A stretch of DNA of 64,000 nucleotides from assembly GCA_024399015.1 (NCBI GenBank), contig JAKSIC010000002.1, positions 1-64,000 on the forward strand, given 5' to 3'. The stretch comes from Fibrobacter sp. (lineage in GTDB: Bacteria; Fibrobacterota; Fibrobacteria; Fibrobacterales; Fibrobacteraceae). Position 1 is the stretch's first letter. Each line of letters starts with the position of its first letter. Shown one piece after another: positions 1-12,277 of this stretch. The notes under the pieces are model-generated. The model was not told the DNA's origin and did not search any database. It saw only the letters and a program-made list of their open reading frames with translations. The position numbers and the translations under genes are program-made.

Positions 1-197
1 ACATTCTCATAATGGGGCGTATCGGAAGTAGTAGCCTTCTTAGAACGTTTGATTTTGCCTTCGGCTATCAAGCGTTCTTTCTCTGCACGGATGCGTTCCA
101 ACAATACACTTGCTGGCTCGTCATTAGGATCCTGTGGTACGAGCTTACCATGAATAGCGAGGTCAAGTATCTTCTGACGTAATTTCTTTGTGTCCAT
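1..197 (-). CDS. hsdS: Type I restriction enzyme specificity subunit HsdS, N-terminal part, truncated by window edge
   Basis: The ATG lies at 197-195 and the frame stays open to base 1, giving about 65 residues. They begin MDTKKLRQKILDLAIHGKLV and continue with a charged helix (VLLERIRAEKERLIAEGKI). This is the usual N-terminus of HsdS proteins just before the first target-recognition domain. HsdS gives DNA specificity to the HsdRMS complex. The gene follows hsdM by 13 nt on the same strand, so it is the last known gene of the R-M operon. The recognition domains are outside the window, so specificity cannot be judged. Confidence 0.85.
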   Translation of the reverse strand, partial: MDTKKLRQKILDLAIHGKLVPQDPNDEPASVLLERIRAEKERLIAEGKIKRSKKATTSDTPHYEN

Positions 198-210
198 ACT
201 TTCCCTTTCG

Positions 211-4325
<4,115 letters not shown>

Positions 4326-4329
4326 ATTA

Positions 4330-5181
4330 CTATCGTTTTACAATGTTTCCTAGCTTATTGCCGTCCGAATCCTTCCAGTCATCCCAGCCATTACTTGGAC
4401 GACCAAGGACTATTCCACTAGCACCACTTGGACTTTCTATAGGTACATCGCTTTGCAGAACAATCTGACCTTTGTCTGTCTTGCAGTGTTCTTTGATAAA
4501 CTTTTCACGAGCGGTCTTAGGCTTGTAGCTCGCCACGACACCATTTGCAATTATACAGCCCTTGACAAGAACAAACTGTTTTGCGTTTTCATCGTAATAG
4601 CCAATTCCTTCCGCAGGGCGATCGGTTGCACGCACATAGAATAAATGTTTGGATTGAGGCTTTGCAACAGGAACGTCAAAAATACCGCAGCCATAGAAAC
4701 GAGTGAGCAATTGTATATCACGGAAGAATACCTCCATGTCATTGACTCGGAAGGGTGCAATATTTGGCTTACGGGGATTTGCTCCATTTAAGAGAGTAAA
4801 AGAATCAGCACTTTGAGCTGACTCAATTCCAAGATGTTCTAAGTATTTTACATCATCACCATATATCTTGTGATTGTCAGAGATAAACACTAGAGCTGTC
4901 TTCCAAAAGTCCTTCTTCTGGACATGGTCATTTTTACGGTTTGCAAAATCCGTAGTCTGACCGACATAAGCTTCAGGCTTCAAAGCGTTGGCATCACCAA
5001 GTAAAATGTAAAATGCCGGTTGACCAGCAATATCAGCTATACTATTGGCGATGTTAATCTCTTCACGGGGGATGACGTACAAGTGGCAAGTCGAATTTGC
5101 ACCCATATAGATGTTTCTAGCACCAAAAAGAGTTCCATCTATCAATTCGGTGTGGATAGTGAAGGCGTTTTTTGCACTCAT
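4330..5181 (-). CDS. GIY-YIG nuclease-like protein with C-terminal DUF4357
   Basis: 283 residues. The GIY-YIG core is recognisable as FYIL (57-60), YVGQT (72-76), R82 and H86. The C-terminus (about 225-283: ASGIVLGRPSNGWDDWKDSDGNKL) matches my recollection of the DUF4357 module. The middle is of unknown function. It is the first gene of the operon, with hsdR only 4 nt downstream. GIY-YIG/DUF4357 proteins are often found beside type I R-M genes, but their role (an accessory nuclease or modification sensor) is not established to my knowledge. The first GIY-YIG tyrosine is kept; the canonical glycine is replaced by phenylalanine. Confidence 0.75.
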   Translation of the reverse strand: MSAKNAFTIHTELIDGTLFGARNIYMGANSTCHLYVIPREEINIANSIADIAGQPAFYILLGDANALKPEAYVGQTTDFANRKNDHVQKKDFWKTALVFISDNHKIYGDDVKYLEHLGIESAQSADSFTLLNGANPRKPNIAPFRVNDMEVFFRDIQLLTRFYGCGIFDVPVAKPQSKHLFYVRATDRPAEGIGYYDENAKQFVLVKGCIIANGVVASYKPKTAREKFIKEHCKTDKGQIVLQSDVPIESPSGASGIVLGRPSNGWDDWKDSDGNKLGNIVKR

Positions 5182-5300
5182 GACTTTAGTTCCACTCTCG
5201 TAAATTTATCAATAACGATATAAATATACTCTCTTTTTTGAATTGGTCATTAAGGATTGCGGGCTAGCATTGCGTTTTTAGAGAAAACAAGACGTTCTTA

Positions 5301-5343
5301 TAGACAACGAGTCTCTAAAAATTGACGAACTTGTTTCTTCACA
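5301..5343. repeat. Isolated copy of the 43-bp repeat
   Basis: This 43-bp stretch aligns without gaps to the unit of the tandem array at 6044-6516, with 34 of 43 positions identical to the array consensus by hand alignment. Conserved blocks are tagacaa at its start and gaacttg.ttcttcaca at its end. It abuts the stop codon (5344-5346) of the neighbouring exported-protein gene, so that gene is bracketed by this copy and by the array. Confidence 0.7.
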
Positions 5344-5952
5344 TCACCGTTCTTCGTAATAGGCCTTTTTTCCGCTACCGCTTTCCCGAATTTCAACGTA
5401 TCCTTTTTGAGGTTTTTCTTTTGGAGTAGCAGATTTTCGCTGTTCGGGAATGTATATCGGACCTGGTCTATCATGAATCTTCTTCAGATTTACATCTAAG
5501 ATGAAAATAAATTCACCCTTTTCCTTGCGAAAATTCATTCCTGTCTTATTTCCCCAAGTCAAGGCTGCCATCATCTGGGTATCTTGCCACCGGCTCCATT
5601 CTCCGCCAACGGGTCTTGTTCGGTAGGAATTTCCCTGAATCCAAATCCTTCCCTTTATATCAATTCCATTCAGATGGTCTGCCTGGCTATATATTTTTTC
5701 CTGTCGATATTCTAGAGAACAATGGTCTATTTCATATTCAACGTCATTTGCGCGATATTGTGGCTGAAAGTAATAGCAACGCCCAGCCCTAGCATCGACT
5801 CGAACCTTCCCTGCGTAGATTTTACTTACAGCTTCAGCAATTGTCTGGCCTTTAGAATCCTTGATTTGCATAAAGAACGGCTTAAATCGAAATTCATAAG
5901 CCATTGAATAGGATGTAAGTATCAAAAACAGTGACAACAATATTTTTCTCAT
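5344..5952 (-). CDS. Exported protein of unknown function
   Basis: 202 residues. The N-terminus MRKILLSLFLILTSYSMAYEF is a typical signal peptide with likely cleavage near residue 18-19. The mature part is basic and rich in aromatic residues, with two cysteines and no domain I recognise. It ends in a Lys/Pro-rich tail (KSATPKEKPQKGY). The start has no Shine-Dalgarno but carries TATATT 6 nt upstream (5959-5964). The gene is flanked on its 3' side by one 43-bp repeat copy and on its 5' side by the 11-copy array, which suggests a mobile or recently rearranged locus. Confidence 0.6.
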   Translation of the reverse strand: MRKILLSLFLILTSYSMAYEFRFKPFFMQIKDSKGQTIAEAVSKIYAGKVRVDARAGRCYYFQPQYRANDVEYEIDHCSLEYRQEKIYSQADHLNGIDIKGRIWIQGNSYRTRPVGGEWSRWQDTQMMAALTWGNKTGMNFRKEKGEFIFILDVNLKKIHDRPGPIYIPEQRKSATPKEKPQKGYVEIRESGSGKKAYYEER

Positions 5953-5958
5953 AATCTG

Positions 5959-5964
5959 AATATA
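5959..5964 (-). promoter_or_regulatory. Candidate -10 box of a leaderless transcript
   Basis: TATATT ends 6 nt before the ATG at 5952 on the minus strand, and no Shine-Dalgarno is present. The distance fits transcription starting at the start codon. See the window-wide finding. Confidence 0.45.
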
Positions 5965-6043
5965 TCTCTTTTGTTACGCCATTTTTTGTCCTTGCCGTGT
6001 TTTTTGTTCTTTTTTTAAGAATCAGTATGTTAGATCACCGACC

Positions 6044-6516
6044 TAGACAAAGTATCTCCATGGATTGATGGGCCTGCAGCATCACCTAGACAAAGCGTCT
6101 ACACGGATTGAGGAACCTGCTTCTTCACATAGACATAGCATCTACACGGATTGAGGAACTTGCTTCTTCACATAGACATAGCGTCTTCACGAATTGAGGA
6201 ACTTGCTTCTTCACATAGACATAGCATCTTCACGGATTGAGGAACTTGCTTCTTCACATAGACAAAGCATCTCCACGGATTGAGGAACTTGCTTCTTCAC
6301 GTAGACAAAGCATCTCCACGAACTGAGGAACTTGCTTCTTCACGTAGACAAAGCATCTCCACGGATTGAGGAACTTGCTTCTTCACATAGACAAAGCATC
6401 TCCACGAATTAAGGAACTTGCTTCTTCACGTAGACAAAGCGTCTTCACGAATTGAGGAACTTGCTTCTCCACGTAGACAAAGCATCTCTACAGGTTCGTA
6501 GAGCAGCTTCTTCACC
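6044..6516. repeat. Tandem array of eleven 43-bp units
   Basis: Units start with tagac at 6044, 6087, 6130, 6173, 6216, 6259, 6302, 6345, 6388, 6431 and 6474, an exact 43-bp period. Central units differ at only a few positions; the first and last units are more diverged, as expected of an array maintained by unequal crossing-over or slippage. Each unit can pair aagca with tgctt around an inner cc/gg pair. 43 is not a multiple of three, and every frame meets a stop within three units, so the array is not coding. There are no spacers, so it is not CRISPR. Confidence 0.95.
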
Positions 6517-6805
6517 GAAATCAAGCTCCTTGCAAGTTTTTTTTTGAGGCAATCGATTCCAAATGGGAATATTTTCTTTTATAAAAAACGGCCTGCAAGC
6601 CCCGAAAAATCGGCGATTTTAGAAAAAAATTTGCGTGGTGCAAAATGGTTGCATCCTTTTTAGAAAATCTTCATTTACATACAAACTTTGTTTAGTTTTT
6701 TAAACTTTTCTTTAGCGGCGGACCCTTGTAGTTTAGTGATCAATGAGCCGGGAATTGCTCGGACAGATTGACCTAAACACCAACACTCTTTACGAGGGTA
6801 CCTAT

Positions 6806-7624
6806 ATGAAAAACGTTAACGCAATCAACTTCAACCGCATCACCAACGACGGCTTCATCGGTTTCCACAACAACGTGGCAACGGCAGCCGCATCCATCAA
6901 CCTCAAGGATGTCCGTTCCCAGCTGGACGCATACAAGGCAACCATCGGCAAGTTCTCCGACTACACCACCAGTGTGGCGGAGGCCGCGGCAAAGAAGGGC
7001 GCATCGGAACAGGATTCCAAGCGCACCATCGCATTCCGCAATTTCCGTGGAACGGTAAAGGTTCTCACAGGCTCCCTGGACCAGCAGCGTTCCGCCCTGG
7101 CCAAGGAAATCTGGGAATACGTAAAGGGCTACGGCAATGCTGGTTCCGTTGACCAGAAGAGCCTCACCGGCATCATCGAATCGGTCATTGCTAACGTCCA
7201 GGCGGTTATTGGCAAGGAAGAATATGCCGAGGCCCTGGCCGGGAGCGAACTGGAGCTTGCCTTCAACGCACTGAAGGAGGTGCAAGGCGCATTCGTCGAA
7301 GCCAACCAGATCCGTGCCGAAGAACGCCGCATCCGCGAGGAGACCACCAGCAAGAATCTCCGCAACGATTGCATCAGCGCCTTCCGCCAGCTGATTAACT
7401 TCGCACAGTACAACGCGGCCACCAAGGGTGACGAAAGTTGCATGGCCTTCATCGACAAGGTGAACGTATTCATCGCCAACAGCCGTTCCCTCTACAAGGC
7501 TCGCGCAAAGGCCCGTGCAAAGGCCCGCGAAGGAGCCACCCCGGAACCCCGTGACGCTGCCGCCCTCGCACTCCCGGTGAACGCCGCCGCAGGCGTTGCC
7601 GAAGGGAGGATTAATGCCGCATAG
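6806..7624 (+). CDS. Hypothetical protein, possibly DUF6261 family
   Basis: 272 residues from the ATG at 6806. I chose it over the in-frame ATG at 6743 because GAGGG (6794-6798) sits 7 nt upstream and the protein then begins MKNVNAINFNRITNDGFIGF. The N-terminal pattern and the all-helical, Ala/Glu/Lys-rich body resemble DUF6261 proteins of Bacteroidota, a match made from memory. The C-terminus is low-complexity: KARAKARAKAREG followed by an Ala-rich tail. No signal peptide or membrane segment. A strong terminator follows at 7665-7694, so it seems monocistronic. Function unknown. Confidence 0.7.
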   Translation: MKNVNAINFNRITNDGFIGFHNNVATAAASINLKDVRSQLDAYKATIGKFSDYTTSVAEAAAKKGASEQDSKRTIAFRNFRGTVKVLTGSLDQQRSALAKEIWEYVKGYGNAGSVDQKSLTGIIESVIANVQAVIGKEEYAEALAGSELELAFNALKEVQGAFVEANQIRAEERRIREETTSKNLRNDCISAFRQLINFAQYNAATKGDESCMAFIDKVNVFIANSRSLYKARAKARAKAREGATPEPRDAAALALPVNAAAGVAEGRINAA

Positions 7625-7664
7625 CAGCTACATAGAATACCGATTGCGCATCGCACATACAAAG

Positions 7665-7694
7665 ACACCCTGCCGACGCAGGGTGTTTTTTTTT
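7665..7694 (+). terminator. Rho-independent terminator after the 6806 gene
   Basis: acaccctgc (7665-7673) pairs perfectly with gcagggtgt (7678-7686) around a 4-nt loop, followed by a run of T to 7694. Confidence 0.9.
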
Positions 7695-7810
7695 GTTTCG
7701 TATGCCTCCGAACAAGCAAAACTCCCCTCATGTTCTCTTCGAAGAAAAAAATATGCAAGCCCTTTGACAAGGCCTCTTCAAAATCCTATATTATGGATGA
7801 GGATAATGCT

Positions 7811-7933
7811 ATGAAGCAGTTTACTACATCCGAAGCAAAGAAGCTTTTGAAAGACATTCTTGCCGAAAAAAAACAAAGGGCGGAATATTTCAAAGCCAAC
7901 GGTACTTTGAAGGGCTTTGCTCCCACAAAGTAG
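7811..7933 (+). CDS. Small basic protein, 40 residues, unknown
   Basis: The ATG at 7811 is preceded by a Shine-Dalgarno (GAGGA, 7799-7803) and by TATATT at 7787-7792, about 19 nt upstream of the ATG, which would give a short leader. The product MKQFTTSEAKKLLKDILAEK...KGFAPTK is helical, lysine-rich and soluble. Its last codons overlap or abut the start of the DUF6169-like gene, so the two are probably a bicistron. It could be an antitoxin-like or regulatory partner, but nothing in the sequence proves this. Confidence 0.6.
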   Translation: MKQFTTSEAKKLLKDILAEKKQRAEYFKANGTLKGFAPTK

Positions 7934-8426
7934 TTTTTTTGTGATTTATCCAGTAATTGAAGATTGCGACACCTTTTATTTTGAGACCGAAACTCAAAAT
8001 AAAATTTCTGTCGTATTCAATGATTTGACTTCACAATTCGAAGCAAACTTCCCCATTTTCTGCGTAGATATTTATCGTATTGAAAACAGTTCGCTGGCTA
8101 ACAAGCGTGTAAACGACCTTACCGGATGTAGCACTAGAGACACCATAGTTTCGATCATTCGAAACTTCCTGGACAAATTCGACAGTGCCCTAGTCGCGTT
8201 CATCGACACATCGACCGACAGTAAGGGGCGGGCAAGACACAGGCTTTTTCAGTCCTGGTTCCGTATGTATGGAGAAAATGAATTTTCCATCACCCCAAGA
8301 GAAATTTTCTTTAGCGAAACAGAATCCTATTCGTTCTTGATTATCCGCAAGTCTTATGCAAACGCAGACTCTATAATCGAGGCTTTTGACAACTTCATCA
8401 AGTTGGCCAATGAGGCTGAAGACTAG
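7917..8426 (+). CDS. DUF6169-like protein
   Basis: At most 169 residues. The start is unsure: TTG at 7917 overlaps the upstream 40-codon gene, while GTG at 7941 lies 7 nt after that gene's stop; neither has a strong Shine-Dalgarno. The pattern of an N-terminal beta region (YFETETQNKISVVF), then D-x(n)-TIVSIIRNFLDKF, then a CDSSD-like strand (ALVAFIDTSTD) and RHRLFQSWFRMYG resembles DUF6169 as I recall it. No signal peptide. Function unknown; translational coupling to the small upstream gene is likely. Confidence 0.6.
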   Translation: MLPQSSFFVIYPVIEDCDTFYFETETQNKISVVFNDLTSQFEANFPIFCVDIYRIENSSLANKRVNDLTGCSTRDTIVSIIRNFLDKFDSALVAFIDTSTDSKGRARHRLFQSWFRMYGENEFSITPREIFFSETESYSFLIIRKSYANADSIIEAFDNFIKLANEAED

Positions 8427-8827
8427 CGTTTTGCGTTAGGCCTGCAACCACTTGGCGCTTCAGCGCTTAGTGGGCCATGGTCCCCTTTAGGGGAGATAGT
8501 TACCCGTATGGGCCGAGACTTGCGAAGCATGGCTCGGTGAGCGAAGCGAGTACAGCCCGACCCCGGCGGCGGTTCCCTTTTGCGGTACCTGTGTGCCGGG
8601 GGAACGCCCGAAAGTCGAGAGCAACACGAGCACTTGTGTTCGTACGGCCGAGACGCATGGGAGTACGCTTGCGCCACGTCCAAGGACCTTTTACAAACAA
8701 AATTTGTAAAGTATTCAAATTTTGTAATTACGTAAAACTTACAGGAAAATAACCTATTGGTTACCCTGTTTTTTTTGGGGGGGCTCCGGCACCTTGGCGG
8801 GGTCAGCAGGCCATTTATCGAGGGGTT
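8427..8827. other. GC-rich structured intergenic region, candidate ncRNA or interspersed element
   Basis: 401 bp without a convincing gene. The first 270 bp are GC-rich, unlike the AT-rich spacers elsewhere, and full of self-complementary pieces: gcgct/agcgc (8452-8464), cccc-tttag-gggg near 8491-8503, ccgag/ctcgg (8513-8537) enclosing tgcgaagca, ccccggc/gccgggg (8563-8613), and aacac/gtgtt (8623-8640). From about 8700 the DNA turns AT-rich, then a T8G7 homopolymer run (8769-8783) precedes the ATP-grasp gene. Short frames through this region on both strands look like Arg-rich translations of structured RNA. Confidence 0.45.
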
Positions 8828-11368
8828 ATGGAAGTTTTGGCACGGCTTTTGCATTTATATGGTCGGAAGGCCGAACTTTCGGGCGACTTTTGGTTGATTA
8901 GTCCGAAATCCGGCAAAACGAATGGAATGAAAATGAGCTGTGTGGAAACAGAAATAACTAGCATGAGTTCGCAGGAGCTGGAGCACCGCTGCAAGCGACT
9001 CCGAAACGTGCTGGAAGAAAATGACCTTTCGTCGACAGTGGGCGTCAACCACAAGGGAACCGACCCCTTGCCCCTTGTGATTCGCCCCGACGAATGGTCC
9101 ATCATTGAAAAGGGTATCGCCCAGCGCGCCCGACTTTTCAACGCATTGGCCGCCGACATTTACGGCGAGCAGAAGCTTTGGAAAGAAGGCAAGTTGCCGG
9201 CGGCTTTGCTTTATGCAAACCCTGAATTTTTGCAAGTGGCCTGGAAGGTAAAACCTGCAGGCGACATCTATGTGCATCTTTCCGCATCAGACATCGTGCG
9301 TCTGGAAGACGGTTCCTACCGCGTGATGGCAGACCATCTGCAAGTCCCCGAAGGTTTGGGACGTGCGTTGGAAAACCGCATTGGCGTAAGCCGCGCCTTC
9401 CCGGAACTTTTCCGCAGCATGCGTACGGAGCGCCTGGCAGGATTCTTCAAGAAGTTGCTGGACTGCTTGGACGGATTGCAGGCTGAAATCGGAGCTGATG
9501 CCGCGCGAGGTTCGTCGCGGGCGGCAAGTGGCGAAGGTCGCGTGGTGATGCTGGCCAGCGGACCTGACAGCCCCCGCCGTGCAGAAGACGCGCTTCTCGC
9601 CCGCTACCTGGGAATTCCCCTAGTAGAAAACGACGACCTGGCCGTTCGCAACTTGCAAGTGTACATGAAGACCCTCATGGGCCTCAAGAAAATCGGCACC
9701 ATTTTCCGCCGTGTGGAAGACCGCATGTGCGACCCGTTGGAACTGCGCATCGACAGCGGCGAAGGTGCGGTGGGCCTTATCAGTACTGTTCGCGCAGGCA
9801 ATGTGGCCATTTCAAACTTTTTGGGTTCCGGCGTTCTGGAAACTCCCATGTTCACGCCCTACCTGCCAGAAATTTGCCGTACCTTGCTGGGCGAAGAGCT
9901 GTTGATTCCCGATGTGGAAACGGTCTGGCTCGGTGACGAATCCCGTCGTGACGAAGTGATGCGGGAACCGGAAAAATGGATTTTCAAGAAGGCCTTCCCG
10001 GAGAACGACAAACCCAAGACTTACGCCGCCATGACTTCTACGGCGCAGCTGGCCCTGTTGCAGACCTTGGAAGAAAATCCTGAAGCCTGGATCGCGGAGC
10101 GCTACGTGGAGGTTTCTACGGTGCCCGCCTACAAGGACGGAAAGTTTGTCACCGCAAAGGCTTCCATGCGAATCTTTGCAGTGAATACCATGCAGGGAAC
10201 ATCGGTAATGCCGGGTGGCCTCGGTATGTTCCAGCTGGTAGACGGAAGCCTTGCAACTTCCGCCGCAGAACCTGCCGACAAGGAAGTCGGAGAAAAGGAC
10301 ATCTGGGTTCTTTCCGAAAGACCTGTGCCGAACTTCTCGTTGTTGGCCCCTGCGGATCAAGTAGTCATGCCGTCGAGAGCTGGAGGCGATTTGCCTAGCC
10401 GCGCAGCAGAAAACTTGTTCCGCTTGGGTCGCGACCTGTCCGCATCCAACATGATGGCGCGAATCGCCCGCGGTATTGCCGTGCGCCTTTCCGACGAATC
10501 CTGGATGGAAATGCCGGAACTGCCCTGGATTTTGAAGGCGGGAATTTCTGACGGTTCGTTGTCCGGAATGGCTCAAGACCCGGAAAACGCATTGCGCTAC
10601 TTTATCCTGCGCAAGGACAACAAGTACGGCATGCAATGTTCCCTCACGGAAATCCGCGACTTGGCAGTACAGCTCCGCGATAGGATTTCCGAGGACCTGT
10701 GGCTGGCCTTGAACGGGTTCGGCGTGGCGGAAATGCCTGCTGGAAACGGTGCGGCAGCCCTATTGCCTTACCTGAAGTCCGTGCTTTCTGACAGTACGGC
10801 GGTGGCGGGCCTTGCGGCAGACTCCATGACCCGCGGCCACGAATGGCGTTTTCTTGAAATGGGTCGTCAGATCGAAAGCGCAATCCGTACGCTGCAATTG
10901 ATCAAGAGCCTTTTGAGCCGCGCCCCTGCCGATGAAATTACGAACCTGCGTTTACTGCAGGCTGTGCTTGAAATCGGTGACGGTCTCATGACATACCATC
11001 GTCGCTACGGCGGACGTTTGCAGGTGATTCCGGTTCTGGACTTGCTCCTTTCTGACGAATCCAACCCGCGAAGCGTCGCCTATCAGGTTGCACGTCTCCG
11101 CGAAGAGACGGAACATCTGCCGGGAAACAACCAGGGCGAAGCCGCCTTCTCCCCGCTGGATCTGGAATTGATGAGATTGCAGGCAGACCTGCGTCTTGCA
11201 AATATCGAAAGTCTTGTACAGGCAAACGGAAGTGAGCGAGAAACATTGACCAAACTGGTAGACGAAAAGATCGCATCCATTGAACATGTTGCTGAGTTGA
11301 TCAGCAGGCTCTACTTAAACCATGCACCAAGAACTGGCGTTGTTCACGCCATGGCAACAGAAGTGTAA
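8828..11368 (+). CDS. Circularly permuted ATP-grasp protein fused to an alpha-E (DUF403) domain
   Basis: 846 residues from ATG 8828. The first 40-odd residues do not look conserved, so the true start may be an internal ATG at 8927 or 8933. Residues about 55-520 match the type 2 circularly permuted ATP-grasp family (PLPLVIRPDEWSIIEKGIAQRARLFNALAADIYG; later DRMCDPLELR and WIFKKAF). From about 560 an alpha-E helical domain follows (SMTRGHEWRFLEMGRQIESAIRTLQLIKSL). ATP-grasp enzymes join a carboxylate to an amine via acyl phosphate. First gene of a four-gene cluster; the product is unknown. Confidence 0.85.
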   Translation: MEVLARLLHLYGRKAELSGDFWLISPKSGKTNGMKMSCVETEITSMSSQELEHRCKRLRNVLEENDLSSTVGVNHKGTDPLPLVIRPDEWSIIEKGIAQRARLFNALAADIYGEQKLWKEGKLPAALLYANPEFLQVAWKVKPAGDIYVHLSASDIVRLEDGSYRVMADHLQVPEGLGRALENRIGVSRAFPELFRSMRTERLAGFFKKLLDCLDGLQAEIGADAARGSSRAASGEGRVVMLASGPDSPRRAEDALLARYLGIPLVENDDLAVRNLQVYMKTLMGLKKIGTIFRRVEDRMCDPLELRIDSGEGAVGLISTVRAGNVAISNFLGSGVLETPMFTPYLPEICRTLLGEELLIPDVETVWLGDESRRDEVMREPEKWIFKKAFPENDKPKTYAAMTSTAQLALLQTLEENPEAWIAERYVEVSTVPAYKDGKFVTAKASMRIFAVNTMQGTSVMPGGLGMFQLVDGSLATSAAEPADKEVGEKDIWVLSERPVPNFSLLAPADQVVMPSRAGGDLPSRAAENLFRLGRDLSASNMMARIARGIAVRLSDESWMEMPELPWILKAGISDGSLSGMAQDPENALRYFILRKDNKYGMQCSLTEIRDLAVQLRDRISEDLWLALNGFGVAEMPAGNGAAALLPYLKSVLSDSTAVAGLAADSMTRGHEWRFLEMGRQIESAIRTLQLIKSLLSRAPADEITNLRLLQAVLEIGDGLMTYHRRYGGRLQVIPVLDLLLSDESNPRSVAYQVARLREETEHLPGNNQGEAAFSPLDLELMRLQADLRLANIESLVQANGSERETLTKLVDEKIASIEHVAELISRLYLNHAPRTGVVHAMATEV

Positions 11369-11378
11369 GGAGTTTAAG

Positions 11379-12254
11379 ATGCCTATTTATCAGATCGATC
11401 ACGAAACCGTCTACGACTATACACTGCCCGTATTGTATAGTAACCATTTGGCCTATATGCTGCCCCGCGCGGTACCTCGCCAGAACTGGATTTCCCACCG
11501 CATCGAAGTGGAACCCAATCCCACCGCAAGGCAGGAACGATTGGACATTTACGGGAACAGGGCTTTGGCCTTCAGCATTGAACAGGAACACGAACATTTC
11601 AGATTCAAGACAACCGGTGTCGTGGAAGTTAAGGCTGAAGAACCTCCTGCCCAAAGCCCCGCCTGGGAAGAAGTGGCAAAACTTTTGAAGTGCCCCTCGG
11701 ATAGCGACACTCTGGAAGCTTCCATGTATGCCTACTCTTCTCCCTTTGCAAATACCGACGACTCTGTTCGGAATTATGCATTGGAAAGTTTTCAGCCCGG
11801 CCGCCCTATTTTCGATAGCGCCAAGGAGCTGATGACCAGAATTTTTACGGACTGCGCTTACACACCGGGCGCAACCCGTATCGGAGCCCAGCCCCAGGAA
11901 ATCTTGCGTGGACGTAAAGGCGTCTGCCAGGATTTCGCACACCTGATGATCGGATGCCTGCGTTCGCTGCACCTGCCCTGCCGTTATATCAGCGGCTACC
12001 TGCGAACCCATCCACCCAAAGGTCAGCCGAAGCTGATTGGCGCAGATGCCACTCACGCTTGGGTCGCCACCTTCATACCAGGCCATGGCTGGGTTGAGTT
12101 TGACCCCACCAATAATGTTCTCGGAGGTGACGAGCATATTATCTTGGCCTGGGGACGCGACTTCGGCGATGTAAGCCCGCTAAAAGGCGTCATTACCGGA
12201 GGCGGAAACCCGATTCTAAAGGTCGGTGTAAACGTAGACGAATATACACCTTAA
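11379..12254 (+). CDS. Transglutaminase-like cysteine peptidase/amidase
   Basis: 291 residues from ATG 11379, chosen because AAGGAG (11368-11373) lies just upstream and the family begins with a similar YQIDHETVYDYTLPV beta segment. An in-frame ATG exists at 11322 inside the previous gene. The bacterial transglutaminase N-terminal domain (about 1-90) is followed by the transglut_core domain with the catalytic triad C183 (GVCQDFAHL), H226 (DATHAWVATF) and D242 (VEFDPTN). No signal peptide, so cytoplasmic. Such enzymes cut or remodel amide bonds; here it probably processes the product of the adjacent ATP-grasp ligases. Confidence 0.9.
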   Translation: MPIYQIDHETVYDYTLPVLYSNHLAYMLPRAVPRQNWISHRIEVEPNPTARQERLDIYGNRALAFSIEQEHEHFRFKTTGVVEVKAEEPPAQSPAWEEVAKLLKCPSDSDTLEASMYAYSSPFANTDDSVRNYALESFQPGRPIFDSAKELMTRIFTDCAYTPGATRIGAQPQEILRGRKGVCQDFAHLMIGCLRSLHLPCRYISGYLRTHPPKGQPKLIGADATHAWVATFIPGHGWVEFDPTNNVLGGDEHIILAWGRDFGDVSPLKGVITGGGNPILKVGVNVDEYTP

Positions 12255-12277
12255 AAAAACGAACACAAGGAAACATT

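Larger units (their letters stand above)
5953..6805. other. 853-bp intergenic region: repeat array plus AT-rich leader
   Basis: Besides the 43-bp array this stretch holds about 290 bp (6517-6805) before the next start codon. That part is AT-rich with runs of A and T (for example 6539-6547 and 6624-6631), then a more GC-rich segment from about 6714 containing ccggg/gctcgg that could form a small hairpin (6749-6765). I see no convincing gene. The promoter of the 6806 gene probably lies in the last 150 bp. Confidence 0.5.

Noticed and set aside
6044-6516. CRISPR array
   Set aside because: The units follow one another directly with no unique spacers, and there are no cas genes.
8423-8854. Protein-coding frames through the GC-rich spacer on both strands
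   Set aside because: Arg/Pro/Cys-rich translations with no start signal, overlapping many strong stems; more like structured RNA or repeat DNA.
11322-11378. Longer start for the transglutaminase gene
   Set aside because: It lies inside the previous gene; the ATG at 11379 has a good Shine-Dalgarno and fits the family N-terminus.
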